This document shows, piece after piece, positions 20,865 to 30,732 of a stretch of 59,739 nt of DNA (its first letter is position 1; the number at the start of each line of letters is the position of its first letter). A program made the position numbers and the translations under genes. This DNA comes from Blastopirellula marina DSM 3645 (GTDB lineage: Bacteria > Planctomycetota > Planctomycetia > Pirellulales > Pirellulaceae). The notes under the pieces were generated by a model. It searched no databases, had not been told where the DNA came from, and saw only the letters and a list, made by a program, of their open reading frames with translations. Where the stretch lies: contig NZ_CH672377.1 of NCBI RefSeq assembly GCF_000153105.1, forward strand, positions 346,985 through 406,723. Direction: 5' to 3'.

Positions 20865-21497
20865 ATGACCAACGAGTGGACCAAGCCAGAGCATTCGCGC
20901 GCCTACTTGCGGCGAGCCAAACGTCAGACGCAGCGTCAAATGGGAGACGAGACGCTGCTGGCCGAGTTGCCGCCCGATTGTCGCCGCGTGCTGGATCTTG
21001 GCTGCGGCGCCGGCCATCTGTTAGGGCTGGTGCTCGAGCGATTTCCAGAAGCCAGCGGCGTGGGGATGGACTTTTCCGCGACCATGCTGGAGCAAGCCCA
21101 GCTTCGCTTCGGGGATGATCCCCGCGTCGAACTGATCGAGCGCAGTCTCGATGATCCGTTGCCGCTGTTGGGACCGTTCGACGCGATCGTTTCCAGCTTC
21201 GCGATTCACCACTGCAGCGACGCGCGGAAACAGGCGATTTACGAAGAAGCGTTTGCGCAACTCCGCCCCGGCGGCGTCTTCGGCAATCTCGAGCATGTCG
21301 CATCGCCGACCGTCGCGATGCACGAGCGATTCTTACGCGAACTGCATATTCCGCTCGCCGAAGATGACCCTTCGAACCAATTGCTCGCTGCCGGCACACA
21401 GCTGCAATGGCTGTGCGAAATCGGCTATGAAGAAGTCGACTGCTACTGGAAATGGCGCGAAATGGCGCTGTTGATCGGCAAAAAGCCCACTCTCTAA
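20865..21497 (+). CDS. Class I SAM-dependent methyltransferase
   Basis: 210 aa. Motif I VLDLGCGAGHLLGLVLE (about 43-59), motif II acidic GVGMDFSATMLEQA, and post-motif FDAIVSSFAIHHCSDARK and LRPGGVFGNLEHV show a Rossmann-like methyltransferase of the type-11/25 group. The substrate is unclear. It lies 75 bp after mqnC; a menaquinone methylase (MenG/UbiE) is conceivable by context but the protein is shorter than and unlike UbiE, so I leave it unassigned. GGAG precedes the ATG. Confidence 0.82.
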   Translation: MTNEWTKPEHSRAYLRRAKRQTQRQMGDETLLAELPPDCRRVLDLGCGAGHLLGLVLERFPEASGVGMDFSATMLEQAQLRFGDDPRVELIERSLDDPLPLLGPFDAIVSSFAIHHCSDARKQAIYEEAFAQLRPGGVFGNLEHVASPTVAMHERFLRELHIPLAEDDPSNQLLAAGTQLQWLCEIGYEEVDCYWKWREMALLIGKKPTL

Positions 21498-21674
21498 CCC
21501 CGCAGACTGGTCTCGGGCGATTCCAAAATTACGGAATCCGGAATTTCAGTTGCAATCGGCGGCCAGATCCCCGATAAAGAAGTCCCGCCAGGATATCACG
21601 AGACATCGCCCTCTGCCTCGTGATGCCTGCGTCCGCTCGATCGCCTGCCTAATTTCTCTGTCGGGAGAACCTTG

Positions 21675-23093
21675 ATGAAGTCGCCGCTTCGCCTTCTTTT
21701 GCTCATCGTTATCGGCTGTTGCTCCGTTTCGAAAGTGTCCGCGGAGGAACTTCGCCTGGCGACATTCGAGGTCGACGCTTCTCCTCGAATCGGAGCGCCG
21801 TTGGCCTATGACCCAACGAAAGAAGTGACTTGGCCGCTGAGCTGTCGCGGCGTTGTTTTGCTGGGCGCCGACAAACCGATCGTCCTGTGCACCGTCGACT
21901 GGATCGGAGTTGCGAATGATTCCAATCGCTTGTTCCGGCAAAAGCTGGCCGCGGCCGTCGGCACGACCAGCGACCGTGTCGCCGTCCATACGCTGCATCA
22001 GCATGATGCGCCGCGCTGCGATTTGGGCGCCGCCGCGCTGTTGGCCAAATACGATGCGGAAAAGCAACATTACGATGTCCCGTTTCTGCGGGACGTGATC
22101 GACCGGGCGGCCAACGCAGCCGCCGAGTCGATCAAGCAGACGAACCCTGTTTCTAGCATTTCGATCGCCGCCGCCGAAGTTCACGATGTCGCTTCCAATC
22201 GCCGCATGTTGAATGAAGAGGGCAAAGTCGTCATCACCCGCTATACGGCCTGCGCCGATCCGAAGATCCGCAGCTTGCCGGTCGGCGTCATCGATCCAAT
22301 GTTGCGTCTGGTCGCTTTCTACGATGGCGAAAAGCCGCTCGCGGTGATCACCACCTACGCGACGCATCCGCAAAGCTACTACCGCACCGGCGGCGCCAAT
22401 CCAGACTTTCCCGGAATGGCCCGCGATCAGCGCCAAAAGGAAACCGGCGTCTTTCATCTGCACTTCAACGGCGCCGGCGGTAATATCGGCGCCGGCAAAT
22501 TTAACGACGGATCCCACGCAAATCGTCAAGTGCTGGCCGATCGGGTTGCCGACAGCATGCGACGCGCCTGGGAGTCGCCAACGAAGCAGCCGATCAGCGC
22601 CAGCGATGTGGCCTGGAAGAGCGTCGGCGTTCAATTGCCGGCGGCGGCGCACTTGGACGGCGAGGCGCTGGCCGCGACGGTCGCTGACGACAAGACGCCG
22701 GCTGCGCTGCGCGTTCATGCGGCCGACAAGCTCTCTTATTTCAACAGCTTGCAAGCAGGCGAAAAGCTGAACATCGGCTGCTTGAGCATCGCGGATACGC
22801 GAATTCTGTTCCTGCCGGGAGAGTTGTTTGTCGAATACCAATTGGCGGCGCAGCATATGCGGCCCGATAAAAATGTCTTGATGGCCGCTTATGGGGATTA
22901 TGGGCCGTTTTATATCGGCACCCGCGTCGCCTATTGGCAAGGAGGCTACGAGACCAGCGAGCGAGCGACGAATGTCTCGCTCGACGTCGAGCAAGTGCTC
23001 ACCACCGCGATGGCGACGCTATTGGATGTTCCGAACACCAAAGTACGTCCCAACGACTTTACCGATACCAGTGGTCCCGGTCTGCCGAAATAG
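21675..23093 (+). CDS. Secreted neutral/alkaline-ceramidase-like protein
   Basis: 472 aa with an N-terminal signal peptide (MKSPLRLLLLIVIGCCSVSKVSA), ATG at 21675 after GGAG. The body opens RLATFEVDASPRIGAPLAYD and has HTLHQHDAPRCD, YATHPQSYYRTG and HFNGAGGNIGAG, the pattern of the neutral ceramidase N-terminal domain family seen in many planctomycete exported proteins; the histidines at these places are zinc ligands in true ceramidases. Lipid amide hydrolysis is possible, but the substrate in planctomycetes is not known. The C-terminal immunoglobulin-like domain of classical ceramidases is missing. Confidence 0.78.
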   Translation: MKSPLRLLLLIVIGCCSVSKVSAEELRLATFEVDASPRIGAPLAYDPTKEVTWPLSCRGVVLLGADKPIVLCTVDWIGVANDSNRLFRQKLAAAVGTTSDRVAVHTLHQHDAPRCDLGAAALLAKYDAEKQHYDVPFLRDVIDRAANAAAESIKQTNPVSSISIAAAEVHDVASNRRMLNEEGKVVITRYTACADPKIRSLPVGVIDPMLRLVAFYDGEKPLAVITTYATHPQSYYRTGGANPDFPGMARDQRQKETGVFHLHFNGAGGNIGAGKFNDGSHANRQVLADRVADSMRRAWESPTKQPISASDVAWKSVGVQLPAAAHLDGEALAATVADDKTPAALRVHAADKLSYFNSLQAGEKLNIGCLSIADTRILFLPGELFVEYQLAAQHMRPDKNVLMAAYGDYGPFYIGTRVAYWQGGYETSERATNVSLDVEQVLTTAMATLLDVPNTKVRPNDFTDTSGPGLPK

Positions 23094-23239
23094 TTTCACC
23101 GCAGTTGCGGTGATCAAGGAAGCGAGACGGCCGCGCGGCAAATTGCCAGAGTCGGCCTTTCTTTTTAGATCGGCCGCCAGTTTTGCTCGTAGGCCTACTT
23201 TCCCGCTCTAATCGTCTCGGCCAACTCGCTTCTTATGTG

Positions 23240-24173
23240 GCGCCAAGCACCATGTTGGTAATCGCCCCTCCGGCGATGATTTGAAGAACGCTCTGAACTT
23301 GCCGGATACCGGGACAGGCAATCGACCGAATCTCTGTGACCGTCCGAACGTCGGCGACCGCGTGAATGTGGGTGACAAAACCGATATCGGTGATCGTACG
23401 AGATCGGCGGCGGCGATCGCATCAATACCGGCGACATCAACATCAACGCCGGCAACAAGATTGGGATCAACAACCGTCAGACCAACATCAACTCGATGCG
23501 CAACAAGTGGACGAAGGTTGAAAATCGTCCTTTCAATAACAATTACTGGAATAACAATCGCTTCCACAATAACCCCGCCTGGCGCTGGCAAGCGGGTTGG
23601 AATCGTTATCCCGGCAACTGGTGTTGGCGTCCCTACGTTTGGACCACGATGGGAACCTGGTTCGCTTGGTCTTGGCCGCAACCTTACCCGTATGACGATG
23701 GAACGAACGTCGTTTATCGTGACAACTACGTCTATGTCAACGATCAGCAATATGCGTCCGCCGATCAGTACTATCAACAAGCCGATACGATCGCGGAAAG
23801 CATCCCGCAGGATGCTGATCCCCCAAAGATCGAATGGATGCCGCTGGGCGTTTTCGCCATCTGCGAACAGAACGCGGCCGACACCGGCCTGTTGATCCAA
23901 TTGGCCGTGAGCATAAACGGGATCATCGCGGGTACGTTCTACAACGACATCGCCGACTCAGGACGTCCCCTGCAAGGAATGGTCGATCAAAAGACGCAGC
24001 GTGCGGCCTGGAAGTTCGCCGACGATAAGAATACCGATGTGGTGATGAAAACCGGAATCTACAACTTCACGAAAGAGGAATCGACGGCCCTCGTTCACTA
24101 TGGTGAAGAGAAAACCGAAACTTGGCTGATCGTTCGCATGCCTGCTCCAGACGCCGAGACCACGACGAAGTAA
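23240..24173 (+). pseudogene. Frameshifted Asn/Trp/Tyr-rich secreted-protein gene
   Basis: The 3' part (23496-24173) is one frame encoding a Trp/Asn/Tyr-rich stretch (NNNYWNNNRFHNNPAWRWQA) and a C-terminal domain of about 110 residues. The 5' part reads in a different frame: NRPNLCDRPNVGDRVNVGDK, then at about 23396-23405 the repeat-like NxGD pattern continues in the +1-shifted frame as IGGGDRINTGDININAGNK and runs into the 3' part. A single-base indel therefore splits the gene. A further shift near 23250 is possible and no signal peptide or start is clear upstream. Intact relatives in planctomycetes are exported proteins of unknown role. Real decay or sequence error cannot be told apart here. 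Confidence 0.6.
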
Positions 24174-24200
24174 CTGTGATACACAGTTGATTCAAGCCGG

Positions 24201-24237
24201 ATCTGGCGACGCTTTGCAGTGTCGCCAGATTTTTTTG
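24201..24237 (+). terminator. Intrinsic terminator after the Asn/Trp-rich gene
   Basis: Perfect 10-bp stem ATCTGGCGAC/GTCGCCAGAT with a 10-base loop followed by six or seven T residues. Confidence 0.92.
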
Positions 24238-24426
24238 TGCGCGGCCAGGCGCGAATCTCACCAGAGAGGCTCGCAACTTCGATCAAAATAGCGATGTCTT
24301 GGCGGCCGCACAAAAGCGAACTAGAATCCTTTCCACCACACCTTAGATTGCTATACCTGCCCTCGCCCCATGAACTCTCGACAACACATGGATCGCGTTG
24401 GGGCGATTGATTGGAGAACGCCAAGC

Positions 24427-27036
24427 GTGCAGATATCGTTTTTCTCGAATTCGCGTCGTTTCTGTTGTCTCGTTCTCGCCAGCATCTTCTTGTCGACTTG
24501 GGCGATCCCTTCGGTCGAAGCTCGCGATTGGCTCAAGTGGCAAGAGCTGCCGCCGCTGCCTAACGACCTGGGTGTCGCGGGACCTTTCGCCGGCGTCGAC
24601 AACGACGCGCTGATCGTCGCCGGCGGCGCTAATTTTCCGCGCCCCGTCTGGGAGAACGACAAGCAGTGGGTCGATCAGATTCATGTGCTGGTCAAACAGC
24701 AAGCGGAATACGTCTGGCGTGACGGTGGACGATTGCCGAGACCGATCGCCTATGGCGCCGCCGTTTCGACGCCGAGCGGCCTGTTATGTATCGGCGGCAA
24801 CGACGCCGAGCAAGTTTATAGCGACGTCTTTCTCTTGCGTTGGGATGGAACGAAAGTCACGACAATCCCCTGCCCTGCACTGCCGGCGCCTTGCTGCTAT
24901 TGCCAAGCGGCGGTGATCGGCACAACGGCTTACGTCGCCTGCGGTCAACAAGACCTGGGGCTGGAGAGCGCGACGAACACCCTCTGGGCGCTGGATCTCA
25001 CCAAGTTGTCCGAAACGGTCCCCCAACCATGGAAGTCGCTTCCGCCGCTTCCGGGACCAACGCGCGCCTTTGCGTTGGTAGCGGCGCAACATGACGGATT
25101 TCGCGATTCGCTGTATGTGATCGGCGGGCGTCGTTTGGAAGCAGGCGCTGCTCAATTCTTACGCGACGTCTGGCGCTATGAACCGATGGCCAACGAGTGG
25201 AAGCGTCGCCGCGATGCGCCGCGCAATATCATGGCCGGCGAAGCGATTGGAATGGGACAAAGCCATATCTTGATCTTGGGGGGAGCCGACGAAAGCAACT
25301 TTGACAATTCGGACGAACTCAAAGATCAGCACCCCGGTTTTCCTCGCGAAGCGTTGAGCTATCACACAATTACCGACTCTTGGTCATCGGCCGGCGCGAT
25401 TCCAGAAAACGTGGTGACGACCACGGCGGTTCGCTGGGATGGAGCGATCATCTTGCCGAGCGGTGAAATCCGGCCTCGCGTTCGCACTCCGCATATCTGG
25501 CGCATTACGCCGATTGCTTCCGATAAAAGCTTCGGCACGCTCAACTATCTCGTCCTCTTCGCTTATCTCTTGGCGATGGTCGGCGTCGGCGTTTATTTCG
25601 CGCGGTTGAATAAAAACACCGACGACTTCTTTCGCGGCGGGATGCGCATTCCGTGGTGGGCGGCAGGCTGCAGCATCTTCGCCACCATGTTAAGTTCGCT
25701 GACCTTTACCGGGATCCCCTCCAAAGCGTACGCCCAGGATTGGGTCTACGCGATTGGCAACTTGACGATTCCACTGGTTGCGATTGTCGCCGTCTACGTC
25801 GCACTACCTTTCTATCGCCGAATCGACGCAACTAGCGCCTATGAATATTTGGAAATGCGTTTTGGCCGACCGGTTCGCGTTTTCGCCAGCGCCAGTTTCG
25901 CTCTGTTCCATATCTTTCGGATGGCGGTCGTCATGTCGTTGACCGGTTTGGCTCTCGCGGTGGCGACTCCCCTTTCGCCGGCGCAGTCGGTCTTGCTGAT
26001 GGGCGTACTGAGCATTCTCTATTGCACCATGGGTGGGATCGAAGCGGTGATTTGGACCGATACGATTCAAACCGTCGTGCTGCTCGGAGGAGCGATGCTG
26101 GCGATCGGCTTGCTCATTTCGGGAGTCGACGGCGGCGTCAGCGGCTTTCTTTCGATCGCCGCGAGCGACAGCAAGTTCAACCTGACGAACCTGCACTGGG
26201 ATGCAACCGATGCGCAAACGGCGTTTTGGGTGATCGTCGTCGGCTCGATCGCGCAAAACCTCTCGTCGTACACCGCGGACCAGGCAGTCGTACAGCGCTA
26301 CATGACAACCCCCAACGAGACGCTCGCCGCTCGATCGATTTGGACCAACGCCGTCCTCGCGGTTCCGGCGACGCTCCTCTTCTTTGGCATCGGCACGGCG
26401 CTGCATGCGTTCTATCAATCGAATCCCGAGAAGTTGGATCCCACGATTACGACCGATCAAATATTCCCCCTGTTCATTGCCCGCGAAATCCCCGCCGGGC
26501 TCGCCGGCCTGATTGTAGCCGGTATCTTTGCGGCGGCTCAGTCGACCGTTTCGACCAGCATGAACTCGACGGCGACGACGATTGTGACCGACTTTCTCAA
26601 ACCGCTAAATTGCTGTCGAACCGAGCATGGCTATTTGAACGCCGCGCGACTTTGTACGCTGCTGATTGGGATCGCCGGCACAAGTCTAGGACTCGTCTTC
26701 GCTAATCCTGAGATTCGCTCGTTATTTGACGCGTTCATCATGGTGATCGGTCTCTTCATGGGCGTACTGGGAGGTCTGTTTCTGTTGGGTGCGCTCACTC
26801 GGCGAGCCAATCAGTTTGGCGCGATGACTGGGGCTCTGGTGGGCGCCGGCGTCATGTTCGTCCTGTGGAAATACTCCCCGCTCAACGGTTATCTCTACAC
26901 CGCGTGCGGAATCACGGTTTGTTTTGTCGTCGGCTATGTCGCTAGTTTGGCTACGCCGAAATCGAGTCGCGATCTCGCAGGCCTGACGATCTTTGACGAG
27001 CGCAATACGGCGGCGGACGTCTCAACGGATGAATAA
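24427..27036 (+). CDS. Kelch (NanM-like mutarotase) fused to sodium:solute symporter
   Basis: About 869 aa. A signal-like N-terminus ([20 protein letters not shown]) is followed by a six-bladed Kelch propeller (about 35-365) of the cyclically permuted mutarotase/NanM type: [58 protein letters not shown]. From about 375 to the end is a sodium:solute symporter domain with about 13 membrane helices, including [20 protein letters not shown] and [14 protein letters not shown]. The propeller would be periplasmic and could epimerise a sugar, perhaps sialic acid, for the attached transporter. GTG 24427 is chosen for GGAG upstream and the signal; ATGs at 24370 and 24388 are alternatives. Confidence 0.85.
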   Translation: MQISFFSNSRRFCCLVLASIFLSTWAIPSVEARDWLKWQELPPLPNDLGVAGPFAGVDNDALIVAGGANFPRPVWENDKQWVDQIHVLVKQQAEYVWRDGGRLPRPIAYGAAVSTPSGLLCIGGNDAEQVYSDVFLLRWDGTKVTTIPCPALPAPCCYCQAAVIGTTAYVACGQQDLGLESATNTLWALDLTKLSETVPQPWKSLPPLPGPTRAFALVAAQHDGFRDSLYVIGGRRLEAGAAQFLRDVWRYEPMANEWKRRRDAPRNIMAGEAIGMGQSHILILGGADESNFDNSDELKDQHPGFPREALSYHTITDSWSSAGAIPENVVTTTAVRWDGAIILPSGEIRPRVRTPHIWRITPIASDKSFGTLNYLVLFAYLLAMVGVGVYFARLNKNTDDFFRGGMRIPWWAAGCSIFATMLSSLTFTGIPSKAYAQDWVYAIGNLTIPLVAIVAVYVALPFYRRIDATSAYEYLEMRFGRPVRVFASASFALFHIFRMAVVMSLTGLALAVATPLSPAQSVLLMGVLSILYCTMGGIEAVIWTDTIQTVVLLGGAMLAIGLLISGVDGGVSGFLSIAASDSKFNLTNLHWDATDAQTAFWVIVVGSIAQNLSSYTADQAVVQRYMTTPNETLAARSIWTNAVLAVPATLLFFGIGTALHAFYQSNPEKLDPTITTDQIFPLFIAREIPAGLAGLIVAGIFAAAQSTVSTSMNSTATTIVTDFLKPLNCCRTEHGYLNAARLCTLLIGIAGTSLGLVFANPEIRSLFDAFIMVIGLFMGVLGGLFLLGALTRRANQFGAMTGALVGAGVMFVLWKYSPLNGYLYTACGITVCFVVGYVASLATPKSSRDLAGLTIFDERNTAADVSTDE

Positions 27037-27091
27037 GGAGCGTCGTGCGATGAATTCAACGTTTTATTCCGCGTCGACCTTCGCTAGCAGA

Positions 27092-27121
27092 TTCGCCGCG
27101 TCTCGATCAGGTGGGTACAAT
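27092..27121 (+). promoter_or_regulatory. Possible promoter of the DUF1338 gene
   Basis: TACAAT at 27116-27121 is a good -10; the -35 partner TTCGCC at 27092-27097 (18-base spacer) is weak. Confidence 0.3.
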
Positions 27122-27171
27122 TAGGCAGGAACATTATCTGCTCTTTCGGCCACGCATCGCGCAGAGATCAC

Positions 27172-27978
27172 ATGTCGATTCCCGTCTCTGAATTGATCCA
27201 GCAGCTTTGGGACACGTTTCGCCAGATGAATCCCCAAGCGGGTCAGATTGTCGACCTGTTGGCGCAGCGCGGCGATCCTTTGCAAAACGATCACATCGCG
27301 TTTCGCACCTTCAATGATCCGCGCATCGGCGTTGCTCGCTTGGCCGAGCCATTTCTCGCCGACGGATATGTCGTCGGCGACGAGTATCACTTTGCTGAAA
27401 AGAAACTTTACGCCCAACATTTCGAGCATGCGGACCCCAGTCATCCAAAGATCTTTATCAGCGAGTTGCTGCTTGAGAAGTTTGATCTGCCGCTGCGGCA
27501 AACGGTCGATAAACTGATCGAACAAATCGATCTAACGGCGATCGACGCCGATCATCCGCTGTGCATCGCCGGCCGACCTTGGCACGTTTCGTACGAAGTC
27601 TGGAAATCGCTCCGTGATCAAAGTGAGTACGCCGCGTGGATGGCTGCGCATGGATATTGCGCCAACCACTTCACGGTCTTCGTTAACGCGTTAAAGTCAG
27701 TCTCGTCGTTGAAGGAACTGAATGCGTTGCTCGTTGCGCAAGGATTTCAGCTCAACCGCGAAGGAGGCGAGATCAAAGGTTCTCCCAGCGTCTTTCTCGA
27801 ACAATCGTCGACCACCGCGCCGGAGATCGAAGTCGAGTTCACCGATGGCGTCCATGCGGCGCCGGGCTGCTACTTTGAGTTCGCTCAGCGTTACCCGCTG
27901 CCTAACGGTAAACTCTTCTCTGGTTTCGTCGCCAAAAGCGCCGACAAAATCTTTCAAAGCACCGACAGTCGCAGCTAG
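27172..27978 (+). CDS. DUF1338 protein, 2-oxoadipate dioxygenase/decarboxylase-like
   Basis: 268 aa. DUF1338 is a VOC-like fold; characterised members (HglS/YdcJ) are Fe(II) enzymes that turn 2-oxoadipate into D-2-hydroxyglutarate in lysine breakdown. Seen here are NDHIAFRTFNDPRIG (metal-binding His about residue 41), YHFAEKKLYAQHFEH, HGYCANHFTVFVN with a second His, and PGCYFEFAQRYPLPNGKLFSGF near the C-terminus with the Glu ligand. It is shorter than HglS (about 450 aa), so it belongs to the compact branch and substrate is uncertain. It converges with astB, and the two genes share the palindrome CTAG (27975-27978) as overlapping stops. Confidence 0.8.
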   Translation: MSIPVSELIQQLWDTFRQMNPQAGQIVDLLAQRGDPLQNDHIAFRTFNDPRIGVARLAEPFLADGYVVGDEYHFAEKKLYAQHFEHADPSHPKIFISELLLEKFDLPLRQTVDKLIEQIDLTAIDADHPLCIAGRPWHVSYEVWKSLRDQSEYAAWMAAHGYCANHFTVFVNALKSVSSLKELNALLVAQGFQLNREGGEIKGSPSVFLEQSSTTAPEIEVEFTDGVHAAPGCYFEFAQRYPLPNGKLFSGFVAKSADKIFQSTDSRS

Positions 27979-29300
27979 GGCAACAAGCGTTCGTTTCCCA
28001 AGATCTGCCCTAGATCGTCAAATGCGCGCTCGACTTCGTTCACAAGATCGGGGTCGGCCAAATCGGCGATCGACAGTTCATCGCGGTAGTGCTTCTCGAT
28101 CCAGACTTGCAGCCGTTGGTGCAACTGCGGGGTCCAAATAATCGAACGCGGCAAAGCGGCGAACTCGTCTCGCGTCATCACCACGCGCAGCCGTAGACAA
28201 GCGGGGCCGCCGCCGTTGTGCATGCTCTGCCGAACATCGACAAACTCGCACTGGCTGATTGGATTCTCTTCCCTTAACAACCGCTCGATCACTTGCTGCG
28301 CCGCTCGAGAACGCTCGCACTCCGCCGGGCAAATCAGCGTCATCGATCCGCCGGTTGTCGTCAGCAATTGACTATTGAAAAAGTATGTCCGCACCGCTTC
28401 TGCCAGCGGCAGCTCTTGGTCACAAATCACGAGCGTCGTCAAATCGCCGCCGAACGGATGCTGCAATCGGCTCAACACGGCCGCTTGATCGACAAACGCA
28501 TGCTCGTGCACCAAAAGAACCGAAGCATTACCAACCGCAATCACGTCGTTATGAAACACGCCGGCGTCAATCGCTCGGCGACTCTGCTGAGCAAAAACGG
28601 TTACCTCCGGCGATAGTCCATGCTGCTTGGCGATTTGTTCCGACGCTTGTTTGGCTTGTCGCGCCGGAAATCGAGTTTCTGGATCGGTCTTCTCAGCGCC
28701 GCTGCGACCATAGACAAACAGCTCCACTCCACGCTGCTCGTATCGCCGGCAAAACCGCGTATGATTGGCCGCGCCTTCATCGCTGTACTCGATCCGGCCG
28801 GCCAGCGGATCGTGCACCACAAAAAATCGTTCGTCGGCAAAAATCTCTCGCAACAGCTTCGTCGTTTGCTCTACTTCCAGCTTCCGATGCGGCATACTGA
28901 TCAGATTGGCCGGCGTCAAATGGATGCGTCCGTCCAAAGTATCGGCGCTTGGTGACACGGTGGCTGCGTTCGCGGCCCACATCGCCGAAGCGCTATAGGC
29001 GACGCTCAACAGATCTGGCCGCTCTCTCGCAACCGCAGCAATCACGTGGCGCGCATCGCCGCTGAATCCATGTTCGCGTAAAAAACCAAAATGGGGTCGC
29101 CGCTGCGGCGGGAAGAACGCTTGCGGTACGCCGAGCTCCGCGACAAGCTTCATCTTCGCAAGTCCCTCCAGCGCCGCGCGCCGCGGTGACGAGCTTTGAT
29201 GCCGGTGGGAAAGGGAGGCCAAATTGCCGGCCGATAGCCCGCCAAAGTGATGCGTGGGACCGAGCAAACCGTCAAAGTTGACTTCCATCGCTCCGTTCAC
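27975..29300 (-). CDS. astB: N-succinylarginine dihydrolase
   Basis: 441 aa. AstB converts N2-succinylarginine to N2-succinylornithine, CO2 and two NH3. Family signatures: VNFDGLLGPTHHFGGLSAGN at the start, ASAMWAANAATVSPSADT, HVHLTPANL-like RIHLTPANLISMPHR, GVFHNDVIAVGN with the catalytic His, and MHNGGGPACLRLRV with the catalytic Cys. The GTG start at 29300 overlaps the TGA of astD (GTGA), with GAGG at good distance, so the genes are translationally coupled. It is the last gene of the AST operon. Confidence 0.95.
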   Translation of the reverse strand: MNGAMEVNFDGLLGPTHHFGGLSAGNLASLSHRHQSSSPRRAALEGLAKMKLVAELGVPQAFFPPQRRPHFGFLREHGFSGDARHVIAAVARERPDLLSVAYSASAMWAANAATVSPSADTLDGRIHLTPANLISMPHRKLEVEQTTKLLREIFADERFFVVHDPLAGRIEYSDEGAANHTRFCRRYEQRGVELFVYGRSGAEKTDPETRFPARQAKQASEQIAKQHGLSPEVTVFAQQSRRAIDAGVFHNDVIAVGNASVLLVHEHAFVDQAAVLSRLQHPFGGDLTTLVICDQELPLAEAVRTYFFNSQLLTTTGGSMTLICPAECERSRAAQQVIERLLREENPISQCEFVDVRQSMHNGGGPACLRLRVVMTRDEFAALPRSIIWTPQLHQRLQVWIEKHYRDELSIADLADPDLVNEVERAFDDLGQILGNERLLP

Positions 29301-30730
29301 CGATCATTCCTCTCCGGCGGCGTCGCCGGTTCGAGTCCAGCAACCGGAATGTTGCAGAAATCGGTCGCGAAATAGCCCGCCGGTCGATAGTTGCCGCTCT
29401 GTCCCATTCCGCCGAACGGCAGTCTGCCGCTAGCGCCGGTGGTCGGCAGATTCCAATTCACCAGTCCGGCGTTCACCTGACGACGGAAGCGCTGAAAGTC
29501 ATCGTGACCCCCCCCCAGAAGTCCGGCGACCAAACCAAAACGCGTCTGATTCGCTTCGCGGATCGCCGCGCTAAAATCGTCGACGCGAATCACCTGCAAC
29601 AGCGGTCCAAACATTTCTTCATCCGATCGCGATCCGCACGTCGTTACATCGATCAAGCCTGGCGAAAGAAACGCCGGGCCGCTCGGCATCCGTCGACTTT
29701 CCAAGATCGGAACTGCGCCGCCTGCGACCAACCGCTGCTGCTGGCTCAAGATTCGCTCGGCGGCGGCCGCGTGAATCAGTGGTCCCATAAACGGCTCTGG
29801 ATTCGCATCGGCTGCGCCCACGGCAATTTGGGAGGTCTTCTCCTGCAACTGCTGTAGAAAAGCGGCGCTCTCGCCTACCAAGATCAACCGGCGAACGCAC
29901 GTGCAACGTTGGCCCGATGTCAAAAACGCCGATTGAATCACCTGATTGAGCATCGACAGGTTTTGGTCAGGCTCCAGCACGACCAACGGATTATTCCCCC
30001 CCAACTCGAGCGCTAGCAGCACTTCGGGCCGATGGACCAGCGTCTCACGCAGCTTCAACCCGGTCGTCAGACTTCCGGTAAAGAAGAGTCCGCGTAAGTC
30101 GGCATGTTCGGCAATCAAGCGTCCTGTCGCAGCGCCTCCTTGCAGTAGGTTGAACACGCCCGGCGGCAGTCCCGCTTCGTTCCACAGTTTGGTCGTTAGC
30201 TCGGCTACTTGCGGCGTCAGTTCGCTAGGCTTGAACAGGACGCTGTTGCCGGCAAGCAGCGCCGGAACGATTTGCCCGTTGGCGATATGGGCCGGAAAAT
30301 TAAAGGGGCCATAGACCGCGACGACCCCCAACGGACGATACCAGGTCCGTCCGATCCGCCCGTTTAGATCCAACGTCTCTTCTGGGCGGCGGCGCTGCTG
30401 GGCATTTATCGTGACTTCGATTTTTGCTGCAACCGCGTCCACTTCGGTCGCCGCGTCCCAGAGCGGCTTTCCTACTTCGGCGGAGATTGCTTGCGTCATC
30501 GCATCGCGATTCGCGCGAACCGCGCCCGCAAAAGCACGCAGCGAAGTCGCGCGCTCTTCCCAAGGGAGCGCACTCCAGGGAATCTGCGCCTCGACCGCGG
30601 CGAGAAAAGCGTCATCCACATCCGCGCTGTTGGCGGCGTTTCCTTTCCACACAACCTGCTCGGTCGCCGGATTGAGCGAAGTAAACGGCTCGCCGCTTCC
30701 TTCGCGCCATTGTCCATCGATTTGTAACAT
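29297..30730 (-). CDS. astD: N-succinylglutamate 5-semialdehyde dehydrogenase
   Basis: 477 aa. NAD-linked oxidation of succinylglutamate semialdehyde to succinylglutamate. Aldehyde-dehydrogenase marks: WYRPLGVVAVYGPFNFPAHI, GNSVLFKPSELTP, FFTGSLTTGLKLRE, ALELGGNNPLVVLEPD with the general-base Glu, SGQRCTCVRRL with the catalytic Cys, and EMFGPLLQVIRVD. ATG 30730 is chosen because it lies two bases after the astA stop (TAGCGATG) and gives the normal AstD start MLQIDGQW; the longer frame upstream is antisense-like sequence inside astA. Confidence 0.94.
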   Translation of the reverse strand: MLQIDGQWREGSGEPFTSLNPATEQVVWKGNAANSADVDDAFLAAVEAQIPWSALPWEERATSLRAFAGAVRANRDAMTQAISAEVGKPLWDAATEVDAVAAKIEVTINAQQRRRPEETLDLNGRIGRTWYRPLGVVAVYGPFNFPAHIANGQIVPALLAGNSVLFKPSELTPQVAELTTKLWNEAGLPPGVFNLLQGGAATGRLIAEHADLRGLFFTGSLTTGLKLRETLVHRPEVLLALELGGNNPLVVLEPDQNLSMLNQVIQSAFLTSGQRCTCVRRLILVGESAAFLQQLQEKTSQIAVGAADANPEPFMGPLIHAAAAERILSQQQRLVAGGAVPILESRRMPSGPAFLSPGLIDVTTCGSRSDEEMFGPLLQVIRVDDFSAAIREANQTRFGLVAGLLGGGHDDFQRFRRQVNAGLVNWNLPTTGASGRLPFGGMGQSGNYRPAGYFATDFCNIPVAGLEPATPPERNDR

Positions 30731-30732
30731 CG

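Noticed and set aside
20865-21497. Assignment of the methyltransferase as menaquinone methylase
   Set aside because: It is near mqnAC but too short and lacks UbiE/MenG signatures.
21546-22994. 482-codon open frame antisense to the ceramidase-like gene
   Set aside because: Same reason: no recognisable motifs, no ribosome-binding site, opposite a gene with signal peptide and family motifs.
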